DNA of 64,000 nucleotides from an uncultured bacterium (lineage in GTDB: Bacteria; Bacillota; Clostridia; Oscillospirales; CAG-272), in contig CASDOQ010000013.1 in assembly GCA_949282345.1 (NCBI GenBank), positions 52,668-116,667 on the forward strand, in the 5' to 3' direction. The notes under the pieces were generated by a model, which searched no databases, was not told the origin of the DNA, and saw only the letters and a program-made list of their open reading frames with translations. Position 1 is the stretch's first letter; each line of letters starts with the position of its first letter. The translations under genes and the position numbers were made by a program. Shown piece after piece: positions 33,054 through 40,295 of this stretch.

Positions 33054-33201
33054 AAAAGGGCTGAGTCGAATTTGGGAATTAATTCCAAATAACTGGCGCC
33101 TTGCATAAAGAAACACTCGTTATTCCAAAAGAACGGCGAGTGTTTTTGTTAATCCATAACATAAGGCTGAGCCAAAAAATCAATTTGACTCAGCCCCTTT
33201 T
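33054..33201. mobile_element. MITE-like element with imperfect terminal inverted repeats
   Basis: The left end reads AAAAGGGCTGAGTCGAATT and the right end, on the other strand, AAAAGGGGCTGAGTCAAATT: the same sequence apart from one G indel and one substitution. The ~148-bp interior holds a near-palindrome (TTTGGGAATTAATTCCAAA), a T-tailed hairpin at 33111-33147 and a second GGCTGAG/CTCAGCC hairpin at the right end. No ORF of family type is inside. This looks like a non-autonomous relic of an insertion sequence. No clear target duplication was seen. Confidence 0.55.
33111..33147 (+). terminator. Terminator-like hairpin downstream of the esterase
   Basis: AAACACTCG pairs with CGAGTGTTT around a 17-nt loop, with a T-run. 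It lies inside the MITE-like element and probably ends the esterase transcript. Confidence 0.65.
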
Positions 33202-33265
33202 CTTTTTACGACCACCCCTCCGGCAAAGCAGAAAGGAGAAGGATGGGCCCGCGCCGGGAAAAAGA

Positions 33266-33577
33266 TCACTTCTTGGCGGCTCGCTTCTTTTCACGCGCGA
33301 TGCGCTTCAGTTCCTTTTTCCGGTTCCGGCGTGCTTTGCGCACCCCGAAATAGATTCTGACGGAAAGCATCCAGACAAAAATCAGGATAAGGCCCGTGGC
33401 GATCCGATAAAGATCAATATGATGCTCCCCGCGGGAGGAAAAGGAAAGACAGGGCTCTCCCGTTTCGCGATTCCGAAACAGGTTGGCCGAAATATCATGC
33501 TTTTCGACAAACATCGGGCGGGAACGGGTAACGAAGTTCTTTACGTTTTCTACGGCTTCAAATTCTTTTTTTAGCAT
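33266..33577 (-). CDS. Small single-pass membrane protein, unknown
   Basis: Not recognised. 103 residues: a hydrophilic N-terminal part (with FRNRETGEPCLSFSSRGEHH), one membrane helix (YRIATGLILIFVWMLSVRIYF) near residues 57-77, then a very basic cytoplasmic tail (RKARRNRKKELKRIAREKKR). The charge pattern predicts the N-terminus outside. It has SD AAGGAG and a good promoter (33614-33642). The facing gene is the esterase. Confidence 0.7.
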   Translation of the reverse strand: MLKKEFEAVENVKNFVTRSRPMFVEKHDISANLFRNRETGEPCLSFSSRGEHHIDLYRIATGLILIFVWMLSVRIYFGVRKARRNRKKELKRIAREKKRAAKK

Positions 33578-33613
33578 ATACAGAATCTCCTTCCGGCAGT
33601 ATTCTTCATCCCT

Positions 33614-33642
33614 ATCTTATCACAAACCGGCTCCGCCGTCAA
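33614..33642 (-). promoter_or_regulatory. Promoter for the small membrane protein
   Basis: TTGACG, 17 bp, TAAGAT on the minus strand. Confidence 0.7.
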
Positions 33643-33759
33643 GAATATTTTTCCCGCAGGGGGAGAAAATAATGTTGCCGCCGGATCTGCTCTTATCCTT
33701 ATTGTACCGCACGGCTCGGGACTTATGCACGGGCAAAACCGACCGGCGGCGGAGGAATC

Positions 33760-33912
33760 ATGAAATCACCGGGAAACGCTCCCTACTATTTCCTTTCATT
33801 TTTTCTGTTGCTCCTCTTTGCCGTTCTCCTTTTGCAGGGAGCGAGAGGCGACAACACTTTTCTGCTCCTGCCGCGCGCTTATGACGCGCTCCGGGCGGCG
33901 CGCCTTCTGTAA
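33760..33912 (+). CDS. 50-residue hydrophobic small protein (candidate)
   Basis: Not recognised. ATG at 33760 follows SD GGAGG (33751-33755) by 4 nt and encodes a 50-residue protein with one strong hydrophobic segment, YYFLSFFLLLLFAVLLLQG, then a short polar part with Arg and a TAA stop. The good SD and signal-anchor shape argue for a real small membrane protein. No clear promoter was found, and the pyrimidine-rich DNA could make such a frame by chance. Confidence 0.4.
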   Translation: MKSPGNAPYYFLSFFLLLLFAVLLLQGARGDNTFLLLPRAYDALRAARLL

Positions 33913-33961
33913 CGCCGCGCCGTAGATCGGGCTCATAGCTATCGGAAGTTTATTTTTTCGC

Positions 33962-34003
33962 GCTTTTTCTCTTCTTGCTTTTTCTCTTCTTGCTTTTTCT
34001 CTC
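33962..34003. repeat. 15-bp pyrimidine tandem repeat
   Basis: Two full copies of GCTTTTTCTCTTCTT and a partial third, between the small ORF and the trmB terminator. Confidence 0.85.
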
Positions 34004-34013
34004 TCACCATGAA

Positions 34014-34039
34014 AAAACGGCCGCGGAAACGGCCGTTTT
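34014..34039 (-). terminator. Terminator of trmB (bidirectional shape)
   Basis: AAAACGGCCG, 6-nt loop, CGGCCGTTTT. Symmetric, so it can also stop transcription from the left. Confidence 0.8.
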
Positions 34040-34045
34040 GAAATT

Positions 34046-34675
34046 TTACTTTATGACACGCAGCGCGTGGATCGGCATCCCCTGCGCAATAAAATTTTTT
34101 TCGTACTCGGTCAGGATGTTTCCTTCGGCATACCGAGAGGCGTGCAGGTCATCGGTCTGCCAAAGAGGAAGACGGCCAACCGCCGCCAATTCTTCCAGCG
34201 TAAAGGCGAAAAGGCTCTCGTTATCGGTCTTGAGTGCCAGGAATCCGCCGTCCGCCAGGAGCGCAAAATAGGAGGAGAGAAACGTGCGGTGCGTCAGGCG
34301 GCGTTTGGCGTGACCGGCTTTCGGCCAGGGGTCGCTGAAATTGAGAAAGATCCCGGAAAGCGAACCGGGCGCGAACCACTCGGGCAGATCCTTCGCATCG
34401 GCGCGCAAAAAGCGGAGACCGGCGGGCCGCTCATCCCCCATCGCCATGGCGCGCTCTGCCGCAAGAACCAATACGTCCGATACCTTCTCCATCGCGTAAA
34501 AGGAGACCTCCGGGTGCGCGGCGGCCATCCCGCAGGCAAATCCGCCCTTGCCGCATCCGATCTCCAGCCACAACGGGCGTTCCCCGCCTGGGATCGGCTC
34601 TGTCGGCCGTTCACACAGGATTTCCGCGCAGGCGGCCAGCCGCTCCGCGCCGTGTTTTTTCTTTCTGACTCTCAT
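34046..34675 (-). CDS. trmB: tRNA (guanine(46)-N7)-methyltransferase TrmB
   Basis: A 209-residue SAM methyltransferase that makes m7G46 in the tRNA variable loop. Start MRVRKKKHG, SAM loop LEIGCGKGGF, the diagnostic NFSDPWPKAGHAKRRLT and the end ILTEYEKNFIAQG are all present. Length is normal. It is a single gene with a terminator, upstream of which lies the end of the ABC transporter operon. Confidence 0.96.
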   Translation of the reverse strand: MRVRKKKHGAERLAACAEILCERPTEPIPGGERPLWLEIGCGKGGFACGMAAAHPEVSFYAMEKVSDVLVLAAERAMAMGDERPAGLRFLRADAKDLPEWFAPGSLSGIFLNFSDPWPKAGHAKRRLTHRTFLSSYFALLADGGFLALKTDNESLFAFTLEELAAVGRLPLWQTDDLHASRYAEGNILTEYEKNFIAQGMPIHALRVIK

Positions 34676-34804
34676 TGTTCTTCCTTATAGGATAAAACCG
34701 GGCGGAACCCGGTTTTTCCTTTTATGCTTCTTTTCGATTTTCGGGCGGCGCGGATCCGTCTCGCCCGGCTACCGGTCTTTTCGGGCCGCGATCGGTTTTA
34801 CGTT

Positions 34805-35644
34805 TCAGTCTCCGCGCAGATCGTTATCGGCCTTTTTCAAAAAGGCACGCAGGAGCGGCGACTGCGGATTTTCGAAGATCTCGTCCGAAGTTCCCTGTTC
34901 CTCGATCACGCCGTTGGCCATGAAAACGACTTTATCCGCCACATCGCGGGCAAAAGCCATCTCGTGCGTGACGATCAGCATGGTACGATCGGCAGACTTC
35001 AATGATTTGATGACCTTCAGCACTTCCCCCGTCAGTTCGGGGTCGAGGGCGCTGGTCGGTTCATCAAAGCAGAGGACCGCGGGAGAAAGTGCAAGCGCCC
35101 GGGCAATGGCCACACGCTGGCACTGCCCGCCGGACAGTTCGCACGGATAATTTCCCGCCTTGTCCGAAAGTCCGACGCTCTCGAGAAGTTCCGCCGCTTT
35201 TTCGCGACAGATCTGTTGCGCTTGTTTTTTCAACGCCTTGAAAGTGCCCTGCTGGCGTTGTTTTTTCAACGCCTTGAAAGTGCCCTGCTGGCGGAGGCGT
35301 TCGCGTTCGCGCAAGAAAAGAGGCATACTGATATTTTCCAGCGCGGTATATTGAGGGAAAAGGTTGAAAGACTGGAAGACCAGCCCGAACCCGAGCCGCA
35401 TCTCGCGTATTTGTGCATCGGTATACTGTTTATCGGCATCGTAGAGTTCCTTGCCGCCGATCCTGATCTTGCCGGCCTCGGGCTTTTCCAGAAAGTTCAG
35501 GCAACGGAGAAAGGTACTCTTGCCGCCGCCCGAGGAGCCGATGACTGCGGCAACCTCCCCACGCTCCATGGAAAAATCGATCCCGCGCAGGACGGTAGTC
35601 TCCCCGAATCTTTTTGTCAGATTTTCAATTTCTAAAAACGGCAT
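34805..35644 (-). CDS. Polar amino-acid ABC transporter ATP-binding protein (with internal 12-residue duplication)
   Basis: A 279-residue ATPase of the GlnQ/HisP type. Walker A is GSSGGGKST, Q-loop VFQSFNLFPQ, signature LSGGQCQRVAIARAL, Walker B VLCFDEPTSALDPE and H-loop VTHEM. The helical subdomain between Q-loop and signature carries an exact tandem duplication of RQQGTFKALKKQ (36 bp), making the protein longer than the usual ~245. The reading frame is kept, so the enzyme may still work. It is the last gene of the binding protein-permease-ATPase operon, 3 bp after the permease. Confidence 0.95.
   Translation of the reverse strand: MPFLEIENLTKRFGETTVLRGIDFSMERGEVAAVIGSSGGGKSTFLRCLNFLEKPEAGKIRIGGKELYDADKQYTDAQIREMRLGFGLVFQSFNLFPQYTALENISMPLFLRERERLRQQGTFKALKKQRQQGTFKALKKQAQQICREKAAELLESVGLSDKAGNYPCELSGGQCQRVAIARALALSPAVLCFDEPTSALDPELTGEVLKVIKSLKSADRTMLIVTHEMAFARDVADKVVFMANGVIEEQGTSDEIFENPQSPLLRAFLKKADNDLRGD
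35222..35293. repeat. Perfect 36-bp tandem duplication inside the ABC ATPase gene
   Basis: Copies at 35222-35257 and 35258-35293 are identical over 36 bp, which suggests a recent, still unstable duplication. Confidence 0.95.
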
Positions 35645-35647
35645 ACT

Positions 35648-36304
35648 TTACACCTTGAAATAGGATAATTTCTTTTCCGCCCGGCCAAGGAGAATCGTCA
35701 CGACACCGTTGAAAATGAGATAGAAAAGCCCGGCATAAAAGATCGGCCAGAGAACCACCTGCTTGTTCACAATCTGCTTGGCAACGGTAAAGAGATCAAC
35801 GCTGACGACAACGCTGGCCAGCGCCGTATCCTTGACAAGCGTAATGATCTCGTTCGACATCGGCGCAATGATCCGCTTGACGAACTGCAAAAGCGTGACC
35901 TTAAAGAAGATCTCGGATTTCGTCATGCCGAGGACCTGCCCGGCTTCCGACTGCCCATAGGGGACGCTCTGGATCCCGCCGCGGTAGATCTCCGAAAAAT
36001 AGCAGGCGTAATTGATGGTGAAGGCAATGCAAACCATCAGGAGCTGCTGTGCCGTCGTGCGGATCGGCAGACCGAGCCAAAGCCCGGGACCGAGAGCGCA
36101 GACGATGATCTGGAGCATGAGCGGCGTTCCGCGTATCACCCAGACGATCCCACGGGTAAGCGCGCGGAGCGGGGTAAAACGCGACATAGAGCCGAAACTG
36201 ACGACGAGACCGAGCGGTAACGCCGCCGCCAGCGTGGCAAAGAAGATAACCGCAGTATAGGCGAACCCCTGGAGGAGTTCGCCTGTTATTGCCCAAAAAC
36301 TCAT
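35648..36304 (-). CDS. Polar amino-acid ABC transporter permease
   Basis: A 218-residue inner-membrane permease of the His/Glu/Gln/Arg/opine family. About five helices; the EAA loop is in SEAGQVLGMTKSEIFFKVTL and the following QFVKRIIAPMSNEIITLVKD. The N-terminus TGELLQGFAYTAVIFFATLA is typical. It should form a homodimer with the ATPase next door. SD AAGGAT. It lies between the binding-protein gene and the ATPase gene. Confidence 0.95.
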   Translation of the reverse strand: MSFWAITGELLQGFAYTAVIFFATLAAALPLGLVVSFGSMSRFTPLRALTRGIVWVIRGTPLMLQIIVCALGPGLWLGLPIRTTAQQLLMVCIAFTINYACYFSEIYRGGIQSVPYGQSEAGQVLGMTKSEIFFKVTLLQFVKRIIAPMSNEIITLVKDTALASVVVSVDLFTVAKQIVNKQVVLWPIFYAGLFYLIFNGVVTILLGRAEKKLSYFKV

Positions 36305-36337
36305 GGCTTTTGATAATCCTTAATTGATAATCGTCTC

Positions 36338-37183
36338 TTATTTTCCCTTTTTCACGATGCACGATTCTCCGGCGGAACCGCTTTCAGCAGCGACAATCGC
36401 ATCCTTCATATCGGCAGTGGTCTTGTATTTTTCAGCGTCCGCTTTGCGGATGACAGCCACCTGCTTGTTGTTCATATACGGGATCGAGATTTCCCAGGCA
36501 TTCAGCCGTTCTTCCGTGATGGTCATGCCGTTCCAGATGCAGTCGATCGTCTTGGCCTCGATCAGCGCCTCTTTGGCGTTCCAGTCGATCAGTTTGAATT
36601 CCACCGCAAGACCGATCTTCGCTCCGACGGCTTTGGCAAGTTCTACGTCAAAGCCGACCAGTTCACCGTCTTTTTCCCACGAGATCGGCGCAAAATCGGT
36701 ATAACCGACGATCATCTTCCCCTGATTGACCACATAATCCCAGTCGGCTTTTTCTGCCTCGGTCATTTCCGTGAACGTGGCACTTGTATCGATGCAGACT
36801 TCGGAAGCAAGTCCGTATTTTTCCGCGATCGTTCCGACGGTTCCGTCCTTGGTAAGCTCGACGAGCGCCGCGTTGATCTTCTTCATCAGACCGCTGCCTT
36901 TACGGACGGCAACGCCGTACTGTTCGGTGGCGAGGACAAGACCTTCCACAATCATCAAAGAGCCGGAATAGGTGCTGTCCTGAGACATATAATACCCGGC
37001 CATCACGCTGTCCATCACGCCGACATCCACCGATTGAGCGTTCAACTGGAAGAGCAGATCCTTCTGGGAGCTTAACGCCTTAAACTCTTTTCCGAAATTC
37101 AGTTTTTCTCCGCAGGAAGCAAGCGTGAATACCGCGCCGACAGCCAGCAGAACAGCCAGAATAAGTGCAAGTGCTTTTTTCAT
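36338..37183 (-). CDS. Amino-acid ABC transporter substrate-binding lipoprotein, apparently circularly permuted
   Basis: A 281-residue lipoprotein with signal peptide and lipobox LASC (C24). The SBP_bac_3 halves appear in swapped order. Residues ~33-125 match the usual C-terminal half (VDVGVMDSVMAGYYM, EQYGVAVRKGSGLMKKINAA, TVGTIAEKYG). After a ~30-residue linker, residues ~155-270 match the usual N-terminal half (VGYTDFAPISWEKDGELVGF, IDWNAKEALIEAKTIDCIWN, GMTITEER) and stop at ESGSAGES, exactly where the first half would continue. Nothing essential seems missing, so it could fold. It heads the transporter operon. A truncated tandem duplication is the main alternative. Confidence 0.88.
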   Translation of the reverse strand: MKKALALILAVLLAVGAVFTLASCGEKLNFGKEFKALSSQKDLLFQLNAQSVDVGVMDSVMAGYYMSQDSTYSGSLMIVEGLVLATEQYGVAVRKGSGLMKKINAALVELTKDGTVGTIAEKYGLASEVCIDTSATFTEMTEAEKADWDYVVNQGKMIVGYTDFAPISWEKDGELVGFDVELAKAVGAKIGLAVEFKLIDWNAKEALIEAKTIDCIWNGMTITEERLNAWEISIPYMNNKQVAVIRKADAEKYKTTADMKDAIVAAESGSAGESCIVKKGK

Positions 37184-37213
37184 TTTTTTATACCCCTTTT
37201 TGTTTTTTTCATA

Positions 37214-37243
37214 AACTTTAGTTTGCTGAACTTTAGTTTGCTG
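37214..37243. repeat. Two perfect 15-bp direct repeats in the transporter leader
   Basis: AACTTTAGTTTGCTG twice in a row, just downstream (minus strand) of the -10 of the transporter promoter. A related CTTTAGCG lies in the promoter spacer. This arrangement suits a repressor site. Confidence 0.8.
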
Positions 37244-37253
37244 AATCGGTTAT

Positions 37254-37282
37254 AGTTTAGAACGCTAAAGCGAACTTGTCAA
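37254..37282 (-). promoter_or_regulatory. Promoter of the ABC transporter operon
   Basis: TTGACA, 17 bp, TAAACT on the minus strand; the spacer contains the palindrome CGCTTTAGCG. The divergent stretch 37283-37474 shows no further feature. Confidence 0.75.
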
Positions 37283-37474
37283 GGGGTTTTTGAAAAAAAG
37301 TTGAAAATTTTTTTCGCGGCCGACGGCTGGTGCAGGTATGCGGGAAAACAGACGGAATTCCGGAAAAAAAACGAAGAAAAACGCGACAGCCGCCGAGGCG
37401 CATGGCGAAGACCGTGCCGTTCTTTTTATTTTTCCGAAAAAAAGGCTCTTTTTTGCAAAGGAGTGATTTATGGA

Positions 37475-37503
37475 TTGACAGATCGGAAAAAGGGGGGTAT
37501 ACT
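37475..37503 (+). promoter_or_regulatory. Promoter for the Gfo/Idh gene
   Basis: TTGACA, 17 bp, TATACT, 32 bp before the ATG at 37536 with SD GGAAGGGG. Confidence 0.85.
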
Positions 37504-37535
37504 GGATATGAATCAACCGGAAGGGGATACTTATA

Positions 37536-38594
37536 ATGAATAAGAAAAATCTGGCCGTCGTCGGATACGGCGGCATGGGTTCCTGGCACGTAAACCGCGC
37601 ACTGAAGAGCGACTGCGTGAATCTTGTGGGAATTTATGATATCAAAGAAGACCGCCGCGCCGCGGCAAAGGCCGCCGGAATCTACGCCTATGAATCGCTG
37701 GAAGAACTGCTCGCCGACCCGCAGGTGGAACTGGTAACGGTCGCCATCCCGAACGACGCGCACCGTGATATGGTCATCCGCCTTCTGGAGGCGGGAAAAA
37801 ACGTCATCTGCGAAAAGCCGGTTACGACCAATTCTCACGACCTCTCCGAGATGATCGAGGCGGCCAACCGCACGGGAAAGCTCTTTACCGTCCATCAGAA
37901 CCGCCGGTGGGACGTGGATTACCTGGCCGTAAAAGCTCTGCGTGAAAGCGGCGAGATCGGGCCCGTCCTCCGGGTCGAGTCCCGCATTCACGGCGCCAAC
38001 GGCATCCCGGGTGACTGGCGCAAAGAGAAAGAGCACGGCGGCGGCATGATGCTGGACTGGGGCGTGCATCTGATCGACCAGATGCTCGGCATTCTCCCCG
38101 GAAAGATCGTGAAGGTTTCCTGCGAATGCACGCACATCCGCTTCAAAGAAGTGGATGACGGCTTTTATCTCACGCTGACCTTTGACGACGGCTCGGTCGG
38201 CACGGTCGAGGTCGGCACCTGCAATTATATTGCGCTCCCCCGCTTCTACGTACAGGGCAAGAACGGCACGGCCATTATCACCGACTGGCGCGAAAAAATG
38301 CACGTGGTGCGCGATCTTTTGGAGGTTCCCTCCTCCGTGGGAGCCACCCCGGTCGAAACGGCCGCAGGACTCACCAAGACCATGGCCCCCCGCACCGCAG
38401 CCACGGTGGAATCGTGGGACGTGGAACGTCCCGAATCCGACGTGCACGACTTTTACCGGAATGTCTGCCGCGCTATCGACGGGAAGGAAGAGCAGATCGT
38501 CACGCACCGGCAGGTCGCGCGCGTGATGCGCGTCATGGAGGCTGCGTTTGAGAGCGACCGTCTCGGCGCGCCCATAGCCTTTCACGATGACTGA
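37536..38594 (+). CDS. Gfo/Idh/MocA family oxidoreductase
   Basis: A 352-residue NAD(P)-dependent dehydrogenase of the glucose-fructose oxidoreductase/inositol dehydrogenase family. Seen: Rossmann start LAVVGYGGMGSWHV, the family motif CEKPVTTN, then the C-terminal alpha/beta domain with GGGMMLDWGVHLIDQML, where Asp and His are likely catalytic. The substrate (a cyclitol or sugar derivative) cannot be told. It is divergent from the amino-acid transporter and has its own promoter and terminator. Confidence 0.93.
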   Translation: MNKKNLAVVGYGGMGSWHVNRALKSDCVNLVGIYDIKEDRRAAAKAAGIYAYESLEELLADPQVELVTVAIPNDAHRDMVIRLLEAGKNVICEKPVTTNSHDLSEMIEAANRTGKLFTVHQNRRWDVDYLAVKALRESGEIGPVLRVESRIHGANGIPGDWRKEKEHGGGMMLDWGVHLIDQMLGILPGKIVKVSCECTHIRFKEVDDGFYLTLTFDDGSVGTVEVGTCNYIALPRFYVQGKNGTAIITDWREKMHVVRDLLEVPSSVGATPVETAAGLTKTMAPRTAATVESWDVERPESDVHDFYRNVCRAIDGKEEQIVTHRQVARVMRVMEAAFESDRLGAPIAFHDD

Positions 38595-38637
38595 TCCTCT
38601 CCGAAAAGGAAAAGGGAAAACGAAGATCGGAAACGAG

Positions 38638-38670
38638 AGATCCGGCGCGTATTGCGCCGGATCTCTTTCC
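38638..38670 (+). terminator. Terminator after the Gfo/Idh gene
   Basis: AGATCCGGCGC, loop GTATT, GCGCCGGATCT, then CTTTCCTTTT. Confidence 0.85.
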
Positions 38671-38689
38671 TTTTATGTGAAGGGAAGAT

Positions 38690-38859
38690 AAAAAAGATAT
38701 TTTACCCTTTTACCCGATGGATTTGAATCCAAAAAATTGAATGTTTTTACGATAGGTGAAAAGCTACATCAGCACCTTTTCACTATTCACTTTTACCTAT
38801 TACCTAATCGACAAATTGCGAGTGAAAAGTGAAGAGTGAAGAGGTAATAGTGAAGAAGT
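38690..38859. repeat. A+T-rich repeat-containing spacer next to tRNA-Arg
   Basis: No gene is seen here. The left part has two TTTTACCC copies. The right part has repeats of the AGTGAAAAGTGAA and TTCACT type in both orientations, CACTATTCACTTTTACCTA facing GAGTGAAAAGTGAAGAGTGA, and the octamer TCGACAAA/TCGACAAG twice. It may fold into long weak stems. It resembles intergenic repeat clusters seen in some Clostridia; origin unknown. Confidence 0.6.
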
Positions 38860-38897
38860 AAAAATCGACAAGCCTCTGTCGAAACTTGTCGATTTTT
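38860..38897 (-). terminator. Terminator of tRNA-Arg
   Basis: A 13-bp perfect stem AAAAATCGACAAG / CTTGTCGATTTTT around a 12-nt loop, 3 bp past the tRNA 3' end. Symmetric, so it works both ways. Confidence 0.9.
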
Positions 38898-38900
38898 GGC

Positions 38901-38973
38901 CTGCCCGACAGGATTCGAACCTGCGGCCTCAAGAGTCGGAGTCTTGCGCTCTATCCAGCTGGGCTACGGGCAG
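38901..38973 (-). tRNA. tRNA-Arg (anticodon CCG)
   Basis: 73 nt on the minus strand, no encoded CCA. Acceptor arms CTGCCCG and CGGGCAG pair over 7 bp. The anticodon stem CAAGA/TCTTG encloses loop CTCCGAC, so the anticodon is CCG, reading CGG. The T arm is GCAGG-TTCGAAT-CCTGT. A strong promoter and a terminator flank it closely. Confidence 0.95.
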
Positions 38974-38992
38974 ATATTTTTCTAACTTCCTT

Positions 38993-39021
38993 ATTGTAGC
39001 ACAGTTTTTCCGAAAACGCAA
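38993..39021 (-). promoter_or_regulatory. Promoter for tRNA-Arg
   Basis: TTGCGT, 17 bp, TACAAT on the minus strand. Confidence 0.75.
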
Positions 39022-39044
39022 CCGTCTTTTCGGATTTTTTCAAA

Positions 39045-39902
39045 TTATTTTTCCGCGGGGTTTTTTCCGTCGGGCGGAGCGCACTCTTCCGAAGTGCAGG
39101 CAAGGAGATTCCGGCGGATCGTCTGCCGGCCGCGCCACGCGTAGGCACGGCGCATAAAAGCGGCCTTGTCCATACCGTCCAGCAGAGCGAGCGTCAGGCG
39201 GGGGATCGATTCCTCGTAGAAAAAAGCGATCGGCGTTCTGGCTCCCGCGGCGATCGCCCGACGGGTGTGGGGACAGGCCAGTTGGCAGAGGTCGCACCCC
39301 CACACGGTGTGATATTGCCGCATCAGGCGGAACGCCTCCTCCGGCAGCTCGCCTTTGGTCTGGGTCAGGGCGGAGAGGCACTCGCCCTCTCCGCTGAGGG
39401 CGCCGGTGGGGCAAGCGCGGAGACAGGCGCCACATCCTTCGCACCCCCGCATCGGGAAGAGCGGCAGTCCGACCGGCGCTTCAGCATCCGAAAACACCTC
39501 GCCGAGGAAGACGAGCGTCCCGTATTTTTCGGTGATCAGAAGACCGTTCTTTCCGAATCTCCCCAGCCCTGCGCGCACCGCCGCGGCTCGCTCGTCGATC
39601 GGGGAATGGTCGGAAAACGCAAGGAATCTTTCTCCCGGATTGGCGGAGGAAAGCCCTGCGATCAGCCGTTCCGAGAGTTCGCGCATATAAAGATGGTAAT
39701 CGCGCGAAACAGCGTACAGAGAAAGGTTCTCCGCCGGGCCGGTGTAATACGGGATCGCATAGATCAGCACGCTCCGCGCACAAAAATCCCCCGCCCGGTT
39801 GAAAAGTTCGGGACGGCGCACCGAAACCTCCCCGATCGGCAGGACCGAAAAAAGTTCTATCTTCTCTTCTTTCATCAGGAACCGAAGGGTCTCGGTTTTC
39901 AT
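39045..39902 (-). CDS. queG: QueG-like epoxyqueuosine reductase
   Basis: A 285-residue cobalamin/iron-sulfur protein; QueG makes the last step of queuosine in tRNA. Seen: DUF1730-type N-terminal region with HSPIDERAAAVRAGLGRFGK, and two clusters, CEGCGACLRACPTGAL and CDLCQLACP with a further Cys upstream and downstream. It lacks the HEAT-repeat C-terminal extension of longer QueG proteins, as in some Firmicutes. SD GAGGTGA before ATG 39902. No other queuosine gene is in the window, so a related reductase function is possible. Confidence 0.82.
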   Translation of the reverse strand: MKTETLRFLMKEEKIELFSVLPIGEVSVRRPELFNRAGDFCARSVLIYAIPYYTGPAENLSLYAVSRDYHLYMRELSERLIAGLSSANPGERFLAFSDHSPIDERAAAVRAGLGRFGKNGLLITEKYGTLVFLGEVFSDAEAPVGLPLFPMRGCEGCGACLRACPTGALSGEGECLSALTQTKGELPEEAFRLMRQYHTVWGCDLCQLACPHTRRAIAAGARTPIAFFYEESIPRLTLALLDGMDKAAFMRRAYAWRGRQTIRRNLLACTSEECAPPDGKNPAEK

Positions 39903-39919
39903 ACGCTCACCTCAAAAGC

Positions 39920-39948
39920 AGTATAACAGACCCCGGGGAAAAAAGCAA
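39920..39948 (-). promoter_or_regulatory. Promoter for queG
   Basis: TTGCTT, 17 bp, TATACT on the minus strand, with a CCCCGGGG palindrome in the spacer. Confidence 0.7.
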
Positions 39949-39975
39949 GAAGTTTTCAAAAATCCGGGGGGATGC

Positions 39976-40005
39976 TTGACTTCCGCCGCCCGGATGGTAT
40001 ATATT
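39976..40005 (+). promoter_or_regulatory. Promoter for the DUF3006-plsY operon
   Basis: TTGACT, 18 bp, TATATT; divergent from queG. Confidence 0.7.
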
Positions 40006-40040
40006 ATAAGCAGAAAAAAGTGAAACCGGGAGAAAAGAAA

Positions 40041-40286
40041 ATGACAGTTACTGCCGTTGTCACCGTTGACCGCGTCGAAGGCGATTACTACGTCTGCGTT
40101 GCCGAGGACGGGGAAAAAACATACGACGTGCCGCGCACGCTGGGAGACGCGCGGGTGAACGATCTGCTCGCCCTCACCCTACAGGACGGCGAGATCGTTT
40201 CCTTTACGCGCGACAGCGCGACGGGACAGGCCCGCGCCGAAGAGAATCTTTCGCGCCTCCACGCACTTTTCAACCGTAAGAAATGA
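40041..40286 (+). CDS. DUF3006 family protein
   Basis: An 81-residue small beta protein resembling DUF3006: MTVTAVVTVDRVEGDYYVCV, then EDGEKTYDVPRTLGDARVND and DGEIVSFTRDSA. The function is unknown. ATG 40041 follows GGGAG; the frame is open to 39972 through the promoter, which is not coding. It starts a run of five overlapping or close genes (to tsaB) and then rpiB. Confidence 0.8.
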   Translation: MTVTAVVTVDRVEGDYYVCVAEDGEKTYDVPRTLGDARVNDLLALTLQDGEIVSFTRDSATGQARAEENLSRLHALFNRKK

Positions 40287-40295
40287 GGGGCGGCG

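Noticed and set aside
38690..38973. Integration site (att) at tRNA-Arg
   Set aside because: No duplicated tRNA 3' end, no integrase gene and no second repeat were seen.
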